A stretch of DNA of 10,900 nucleotides from JACAEY01 sp049700155 (GTDB lineage Bacteria > Nitrospirota > Thermodesulfovibrionia > Thermodesulfovibrionales > SM23-35), in contig JBNAVX010000088.1 in the NCBI GenBank assembly GCA_049700155.1, positions 1 through 10,900 on the forward strand. Direction: 5' to 3'. How positions within the stretch are numbered: the stretch's first letter is position 1; every line of letters starts with the position of its first letter. The notes under the pieces are model-generated. The model had not been told where the DNA came from, ran no database searches, and saw only the letters and a list, made by a program, of their open reading frames with translations. Position numbers and translations under genes: made by a program. Shown here one piece after another: positions 7,180 to 10,900 of the stretch.

Positions 7180-8022
7180 ATGAACATAAAAGTGGCTTCA
7201 TTCAGATTCAATCTCCTGCCTCTTGAATCTCTGGTCCTCCCATCTTATAAAGGTTCCACATTGAGAGGAGGTTTTGGTTACGCCTTCAGGAGAGTAGTCT
7301 GTGCAATAAAGAATAAGGAATGCCCTGAATGCCTTCTCAAAGAAAAATGCATATATTCATATATCTTTGAGACTCCACCACCATCAGATTCAAAATTAAT
7401 GAGGAAATATACATCAGCCCCTCACCCCTTCATCATCGAACCACCACAAGAAAAAAGATATAGCTACACACCTGGTACAGAATTAGCCTTTGGATTAATA
7501 CTGATAGGTAAAGCAATAGATTATCTCCCATATTTTATTTATACCTTTGATGAACTCGGAAGGATAGGGATAGGNNNNNNNNNNNNNNNNNNNNNNNNNN
7601 NNNNNNNNNNNNNNNNNNNNNNNNNNNNNNNNNNNNNNNNNNNNNNNNNNNNNNNNNNNNNNNNNNNNNNNNNNCTCACCTTAGACCTTGAATTCCATAT
7701 CCTTATCAGAAACCTCTTGAGGAGGCTTTCACTTCTTTCTTATTTCCATTGTGGTGGAGAACCTGCGGAATTGGATTTTAAGAAGATAATAGAGATGGCT
7801 AAAAGGGTGAATTTAAAAGAAAGGAATCTAAGGTGGTATGACTGGGAGAGATATTCGACAAGACAGGATACAAGGATGAAGATGGGAGGTTTTGTTGGAG
7901 ATATAATCTTTGAGGGATATATTGAACCCTTCATGCCTTTTATAAAGGCAGGAGAGATTCTGCACGTGGGAAAAGGCACAAGCTTTGGATTAGGGAAATA
8001 CGAGATAGTAGAAATATTGTAG
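7180..8022 (+). CDS. cas6: Cas6 family CRISPR RNA endoribonuclease, interrupted by an assembly gap
   Basis: Cas6 cuts precursor CRISPR RNA within the repeats to give guide RNAs for the effector complex. Before the gap the protein reads as a PF10040-type RAMP protein: YKGSTLRGGFGYAFRR (23-38), cysteines 41, 48, 51 and 57 (perhaps a metal site), then IFETPPP and HPFIIEPP. After the gap it has LIRNLLRRLSLLSYFHCGGE and the glycine-rich C-terminal loop HVGKGTSFGLGKYEI (262-276, numbering counts the gap as written), the RNA-binding signature of Cas6. AAAGGGGG before the ATG is a good ribosome binding site. Both halves are in one frame across 100 N, but the gap length is probably a placeholder, so the reported 280 residues are not reliable. 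The stop codon falls within an 11-bp tandem repeat. Confidence 0.9.
   Translation: MNIKVASFRFNLLPLESLVLPSYKGSTLRGGFGYAFRRVVCAIKNKECPECLLKEKCIYSYIFETPPPSDSKLMRKYTSAPHPFIIEPPQEKRYSYTPGTELAFGLILIGKAIDYLPYFIYTFDELGRIGIXXXXXXXXXXXXXXXXXXXXXXXXXXXXXXXXXXLTLDLEFHILIRNLLRRLSLLSYFHCGGEPAELDFKKIIEMAKRVNLKERNLRWYDWERYSTRQDTRMKMGGFVGDIIFEGYIEPFMPFIKAGEILHVGKGTSFGLGKYEIVEIL
7575..7674. other. Assembly gap of 100 N inside cas6
   Basis: Exactly 100 undetermined bases lie between GGATAGGGATAGG and CTCACCTTAG. A round 100 is the usual placeholder for a scaffold gap of unknown length. Related Cas6 proteins, as I remember them, carry a longer segment here, so the missing sequence may exceed 100 bases. Confidence 0.97.
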
Positions 8023-8030
8023 AAATATTG
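8008..8030. repeat. Two perfect 11-bp direct repeats upstream of the Csm6-like gene
   Basis: TAGAAATATTG occurs at 8009-8019 and again, without spacing, at 8020-8030; the preceding G and following T extend the 11-bp periodicity. The repeat spans the cas6 stop codon (TAG 8020-8022) and ends 6 bp before the predicted -35 box of the next gene. Tandem 11-bp direct repeats at such a position are the classic form of an OmpR/PhoB-family operator. The downstream protein appears to carry that kind of DNA-binding domain. Confidence 0.6.
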
Positions 8031-8036
8031 TTTTCC

Positions 8037-8065
8037 TTGAGCATGGCATAAATTAGTTTTATAAT
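8037..8065 (+). promoter_or_regulatory. Predicted sigma70-type promoter giving a leaderless transcript
   Basis: TTGAGC (8037-8042) and a perfect TATAAT (8060-8065) are separated by exactly 17 bp. Counting from the -10 box, +1 falls on position 8072, the A of the ATG of the following gene. That gene has no Shine-Dalgarno sequence, which agrees with leaderless translation. The -35 box matches the consensus at 4 of 6 bases. The region is AT-rich, so a chance match is possible, but the joint fit of spacing, +1 and missing ribosome binding site makes it credible. Confidence 0.55.
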
Positions 8066-8071
8066 TGCCAC

Positions 8072-9211
8072 ATGAAAGACGATAAATTCAGAGAGGTCCT
8101 GATATTTGTAGCAGGTGCAACGCCCCAGATAATTACTGAGACTATATATGCCTTAATACACCAAACCCCGCCTGTTTACCCTGATGAAATCCATATCATC
8201 ACTACAACCCATGGGAAAAATCTTATTAAAGAAAATCTTATTAAGGGAGGAATATTCAAGGAATTCTGTAAAGAATTTAATCTTAAAGATGACATTCTTA
8301 ATGAAGATTCTATCGTAATTGTAAAAGACAGCAAAGGTAACGACCTTGATGATATCATAACAGGGGCTGATAATGAGTCACTCGGTGACTTTATCATAAA
8401 CTTCATACGTAATAAAACAAGCTTTGACAGAACAAGACTTCATTGTTCACTTGCTGGAGGTAGAAAGACCATGTCCTTTTATCTTGGCTCAGCGCTTCAG
8501 CTTTTCGGAAGGCCATGGGACAAACTTTATCATGTGCTTGTTACTCCAGAATTTGAATCCAATCCCCAATTTTACTATAAACCTAAGAAAGATATAACTC
8601 TGAAAAAAGACGGTAAGGAGATCAACACAAAGGATGCAGAGATATTTCTCGCTGAACTACCATTTATAAGATTAAAAGATAAGATTCCTTTAAATGGTAA
8701 AAGTTTTAAAGAACTCGTTGAAGAAGGACAGAAGGAAATAGATACAGCATTAACACAACCTTTTTTAAGAATCAATCTTAATGAAAGAACAGTCTATATT
8801 GGAGAGATTCCAGTAGATATGGTGCCATTTCAGTTAATGATTTACACAGCCTATATAAGACAGAAGACAGATAACTGTATGTACCCGGATAGGGCATATT
8901 GTCTCAACTGCACAGAGTGTTTTCCTCCTATAGTGGAATTCTCGAGCAGACCTGCACTTGAAAGGATGGCTAAAGACTATAGAGTGATTTATAAAAATCA
9001 GCCTTTAAGAGCAGAGGAACTACTTAATAAATGCCCTGAAGGACTTGAGCAGAATACAATCAGGCAGAACATAAGCAAGATAAACAGGAATATAAAAGAA
9101 CATTTAGACGATGAAACCCTACAGCCATACTACCTGATAACAAGTATAAAAAGATATGCTGGAAGCAGATATGGAGTGAGGGTTGAGAAAGGAAAGATAA
9201 AAATTGAATGA
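8072..9211 (+). CDS. CRISPR-associated CARF/ring-nuclease protein, NE0113 (Csm6-named) family, with C-terminal winged helix
   Basis: This 379-residue protein opens with the NE0113-type CARF domain (about 8-170): AGATPQIITETIYAL (14-28), ITTTHGK (43-49), SLAGGRKTM (126-134) and GRPWDKLYHVLV (146-157). Such domains bind, and in ring nucleases cleave, cyclic oligoadenylate made by Cas10; NCBI names the family 'ring nuclease Csm6'. From about 236 on I see an OmpR/PhoB-like winged helix: RTVYIGEIPVDM, helix VPFQLMIYTAYIR, recognition helix TIRQNISKINRNIKEHL (329-345) and a terminal hairpin with RYAGSRYGVRV. Cysteines 269, 277, 280 and 283 form a likely zinc site inserted after the first helix. R339-N-x3-H344 has the form of a HEPN RNase motif but sits in the recognition helix. 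There is no ribosome binding site; its own promoter and an 11-bp direct repeat lie upstream. Confidence 0.85.
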   Translation: MKDDKFREVLIFVAGATPQIITETIYALIHQTPPVYPDEIHIITTTHGKNLIKENLIKGGIFKEFCKEFNLKDDILNEDSIVIVKDSKGNDLDDIITGADNESLGDFIINFIRNKTSFDRTRLHCSLAGGRKTMSFYLGSALQLFGRPWDKLYHVLVTPEFESNPQFYYKPKKDITLKKDGKEINTKDAEIFLAELPFIRLKDKIPLNGKSFKELVEEGQKEIDTALTQPFLRINLNERTVYIGEIPVDMVPFQLMIYTAYIRQKTDNCMYPDRAYCLNCTECFPPIVEFSSRPALERMAKDYRVIYKNQPLRAEELLNKCPEGLEQNTIRQNISKINRNIKEHLDDETLQPYYLITSIKRYAGSRYGVRVEKGKIKIE

Positions 9212-9306
9212 ATTTTGAATTTTAAATCTTGAATTTTGAATCTTAATTTTAAATTTTGAATCTTGAATCTTGAGTTTTGAGTTTTGAATTTTGAGTTTTG
9301 AATTTT
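9202..9306. repeat. Array of about 14 TTGAATT-type heptamers
   Basis: From the last codons of the Csm6-like gene to just before the next ribosome binding site, the sequence is a near-continuous 7-bp tandem repeat: TTGAATT, TTAAATC, TTGAATC, TTGAGTT and similar variants, with one or two phase slips. There are no spacers between units, so it is not a CRISPR array. It fills nearly the entire spacer between the two genes. Confidence 0.8.
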
Positions 9307-9322
9307 ATGTATAGGAGGTTTT

Positions 9323-9796
9323 ATGCCAAAAAGTTTCGAAGACCTTCCTGTCTGGCAGAAATCAAGAGAGTTGGTCAGATATATCTATAGCCTTACAAAA
9401 AAAGAAGCCTTCAGCAGAGACTTCAGCCTCGTTGACCAGATAAGACGTGCTTCGACTTCAGTAATGAACAATATCGCAGAAGGATTTGAAAGAGGGTCTA
9501 ATACAGAATTTATTCAATTCCTTTACATTTCTAAGGGTTCAGCAGGTGAAACAAGAACAGATCTGTATGTTGCCCTCGTTCAAGAGTATATTACAGATGA
9601 TGAATTTAAAAAGGGTTATGAAATGTGTATAGATGTATCGGGCCAACTGAGTGGCCTTATAGATTATCTTAAAGGTTCGAGATTGAAAGGAAATAAATTC
9701 AAAAAGGAATATAAAAGTTTTAAAGAGGAGGTAGAGGAAATAACAAGACAATTCAATATTCAACATTCAAGACTCAATAAGAGTGATGAATCTTGA
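9323..9796 (+). CDS. Four-helix bundle protein (23S rRNA intervening-sequence / Avd-like family)
   Basis: This 157-residue protein belongs to the small four-helix bundle family (PF05635/TIGR02436): FEDLPVWQKSRELVRYIYSL, then QIRRASTSVMNNIAEGFERG (39-58), then FIQFLYISKGSAGETRTDL and a C-terminal IDVSGQLSGLIDYLKG helix. Relatives are encoded in 23S rRNA intervening sequences, beside diversity-generating retroelements (Avd) and as solitary genes; their molecular role is mostly unknown. AGGAGG stands just before the ATG. Members are usually about 115-130 residues. Here the last 15 or so residues (from about 143) are encoded by reverse-oriented heptamer repeats and the stop codon lies in a forward heptamer, so the tail looks like repeat intrusion. 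It lies between the Csm6-like gene and cas10, flanked by repeats on both sides, which suggests insertion into the CRISPR locus. Confidence 0.85.
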   Translation: MPKSFEDLPVWQKSRELVRYIYSLTKKEAFSRDFSLVDQIRRASTSVMNNIAEGFERGSNTEFIQFLYISKGSAGETRTDLYVALVQEYITDDEFKKGYEMCIDVSGQLSGLIDYLKGSRLKGNKFKKEYKSFKEEVEEITRQFNIQHSRLNKSDES

Positions 9797-9808
9797 ATCT
9801 TGAATTTT
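9755..9808 (+). terminator. Hairpin from opposed heptamer repeats at the end of the four-helix bundle gene
   Basis: The 21 bases at 9755-9775 pair with 9788-9808 at 18 of 21 positions around a 12-base loop. The left arm lies in the coding sequence (attcaa-type units) and the right arm in the forward heptamer tract that provides the stop codon. The stem is AT-rich and followed by only short T runs, so termination would be weak; mRNA protection is another possible role. Confidence 0.45.
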
Positions 9809-9840
9809 AAGTTTTGAATCTTGAATTTTGAGTTTGTAGT
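9797..9840. repeat. Heptamer tract after the four-helix bundle gene
   Basis: TTGAATT, TTAAGTT, TTGAATC, TTGAATT and TTGAGTT units continue directly from the stop codon for about 40 bp, with the same 7-bp periodicity as at 9202-9306. Shorter pieces of the same repeat recur at 9898-9909 and 9979-9999, each at the end of one of the two short reading frames that follow. Confidence 0.7.
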
Positions 9841-9857
9841 TTTAGAAAGGAGTAATT

Positions 9858-9911
9858 ATGGCTGAATTCACTCAAAGAGAATACCAAAGAGTTTTAAGTT
9901 TTGAATTTTAG
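9858..9911 (+). pseudogene. Short reading frame 1 (17 residues), truncated by a heptamer repeat
   Basis: After TTTTAGAAAGGAG, a plausible ribosome binding site, an ATG opens the peptide MAEFTQREYQRVLSFEF, then stop. Its last residues and stop codon come from a heptamer repeat (TTTTGAATTTTAG). The first 12 codons are paralogous to the frame at 9924, with mostly third-position differences. I read it as the stump of a longer gene, though a functional leader peptide cannot be excluded. The protein family is not recognisable from 12 residues. Confidence 0.4.
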
Positions 9912-9923
9912 AAAGAAGGGATA

Positions 9924-9989
9924 ATGACTGAGTTTAACCAGAGAGAATATCAGACGGTAATACTTAAAGATTGTTTACTTGAATTTTGA
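9924..9989 (+). pseudogene. Short reading frame 2 (21 residues), paralogue of frame 1, also truncated by a heptamer repeat
   Basis: After TTTTAGAAAGAAGGG, an ATG opens MTEFNQREYQTVILKDCLLEF, then stop; the stop lies in TTGAATTTTGA, again heptamer repeat. Twelve codons match frame 1 at 9 residues, and six of the nine differing codons are synonymous. The segment REYQTVIL resembles, by memory only, the extreme N-terminus of some Cas10/Csm1 proteins, just before their HD motif, so it may be a remnant of an earlier cas10 start. The intact cas10 follows 53 bp later. Confidence 0.4.
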
Positions 9990-10042
9990 ATCTTGAATAT
10001 AGAAATTAAATATGTGTTGAATTGTGTAAAGGAGGTGTTTAG

Positions 10043-10900
10043 ATGGATGAAACAATTTATAAGATAGCACTCGCAGGTTATTTGCATGACATCGGTAAAT
10101 TTGCTGAGCGTGCGCATGGAATGGAAGAAAATAAAGCAGAATTAATAACAGGATTTTATCCTGATGCTAAATTCCTAAATGACAATGCAGACTTATATCA
10201 ACCTCATTATCAAGGCAGATATACACACAGACATGCTGTATATACTGCAGCATTTATAGACCATATGGAGAAAATATTACCAAAGCAATTTAATAAAGGA
10301 AATTGGGGTATTGGTGATTCATTTATAAATCTTTCTGCTAGTCACCATAAACCTAAAACACCTTTACAATGGATCATCTCAATTGCTGATAGAATTAGTA
10401 GCGGCTTTGATAGAGCAGAGTTTAACGAAAGGTATAACAAAGAAATAGATGTGAAAGACTATAAAAAAACTCGCCTGTTAACAATATTTGAAGGACTTTC
10501 TCCTGATGGTTCATGGAAAGAAGACCGTCTTGATGAATATAAATATCGCTATCCACTTAAAGAACTATCTCCTCAAAATATTTTCCCTTTGAGTAATGAA
10601 GAGATAAAAAAAATAGATAGCGAAGAAGCATCAAAGGATTATCGTGAACTTTTTTTTAGCTTTGTAAACGCACTTGGAGAACTAATACATAAAGATGATA
10701 TACCTCTATGGTTTGAACATTTTGATAGCCTTTTCATGATTTTTGCTTCTCATGTACCGGCAGCCACGGTAGGTTATGTGGTACCTGATGTTTCACTGTA
10801 TGACCACAGCAGGATGACATCAGCGCTATCATCAGCACTTTATCAATATCATATAGAAACAGATTCCTTAACTGAAGAAGCAGTTAAAAATTATGAAACA
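10043..10900 (+). CDS. cas10: Cas10 (Csm1-like) large subunit of a type III CRISPR effector, 3' end beyond the window
   Basis: The first 286 codons are open to the last base of the window. The protein starts with a Cas10 HD nuclease domain: YLHDIGKFAER with His15-Asp16, THRHA with His64, SASHHKP with His101-His102, and IADRIS with Asp116. In type III systems this domain cuts single-stranded DNA. The DVSLYDH segment (249-255), followed by RMTSALSSALYQY, marks the entry into the first palm domain; the GGDD cyclase centre that makes cyclic oligoadenylate would lie further on, outside the window. AAAGGAGGTG five bases before the ATG is a near-perfect ribosome binding site. Subtype III-A is my guess from the size of the HD region and the presence of a Csm6-named protein. 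csm2-csm5 would be expected downstream. Confidence 0.92.
   Translation, partial: MDETIYKIALAGYLHDIGKFAERAHGMEENKAELITGFYPDAKFLNDNADLYQPHYQGRYTHRHAVYTAAFIDHMEKILPKQFNKGNWGIGDSFINLSASHHKPKTPLQWIISIADRISSGFDRAEFNERYNKEIDVKDYKKTRLLTIFEGLSPDGSWKEDRLDEYKYRYPLKELSPQNIFPLSNEEIKKIDSEEASKDYRELFFSFVNALGELIHKDDIPLWFEHFDSLFMIFASHVPAATVGYVVPDVSLYDHSRMTSALSSALYQYHIETDSLTEEAVKNYET

Noticed and set aside
9086..9103. R339-N-x3-H344 of the Csm6-like protein as a HEPN RNase motif
   Set aside because: The motif form fits, but it lies within a stretch that matches the recognition helix of an OmpR-type winged helix and is followed by a beta hairpin rather than helices. I keep it only as a caution and do not call a HEPN nuclease.
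9202..9999. Repetitive tracts next to cas genes as a possible CRISPR array
   Set aside because: The units are 7 bp, adjoin each other and have no unique spacers; a CRISPR array has repeats of roughly 24-40 bp separated by unique spacers. No such array is visible in the window.

Overview
The window looks like a draft or metagenome-derived contig of a low-GC, Gram-negative bacterium. A run of exactly 100 N sits inside one gene. The presence of LolC and LolD implies an outer membrane with lipoproteins. The lysS-lolC-lolD order, AT-rich codon use and heptamer-rich spacers would fit a Nitrospirota (Thermodesulfovibrio-like) or deltaproteobacterial lineage. This taxonomic guess comes from gene order and sequence style, not from a search.

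Layout. Positions 1-305 hold no recognisable gene, only stacked palindromes; the one at 190-221 can end the leftward aldolase gene. Positions 306-1667 (minus strand) encode an unusually long class II aldolase. It is divergent from lysS, and good sigma70-type promoters for both genes lie in the 132 bp between them. Positions 1800-5455 hold lysS, lolC and lolD (lysyl-tRNA synthetase, lipoprotein-export permease and ATPase). A DUF3108 envelope protein follows at 5495-6274. From 6461 on, the plus strand carries a CRISPR type III region: a DEDDy 3'-5' exonuclease, cas6 (interrupted by the gap), a CARF/ring-nuclease protein of the NE0113 (Csm6-named) family, a four-helix-bundle protein, two tiny related reading frames, and the first 286 codons of cas10, which runs off the right end. 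No CRISPR array, cas1/cas2 or other csm gene lies inside the window.

How the genes work together. Cas6 would cut precursor CRISPR RNA. Cas10, with an HD nuclease domain and a palm that begins at the window edge, would form the core of the type III effector and is the expected source of cyclic oligoadenylate. The NE0113 protein would sense or degrade that messenger. Its C-terminal part reads to me as an OmpR/PhoB-type winged helix with a four-cysteine insertion. Its promoter (TTGAGC, 17 bp, TATAAT) places the start of transcription on the ATG, and two perfect 11-bp direct repeats lie just upstream of the -35. I infer a signal-controlled, possibly self-regulated transcription factor inside the CRISPR locus.

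A second theme is a family of 7-bp tandem repeats (TTGAATT-like) filling many spacers, often within inverted repeats. They border the four-helix-bundle gene, supply the end of its coding sequence, and cut off two short paralogous reading frames in front of cas10. Those two frames share the start M[A/T]EF[T/N]QREYQ[R/T]V, with mostly synonymous differences.
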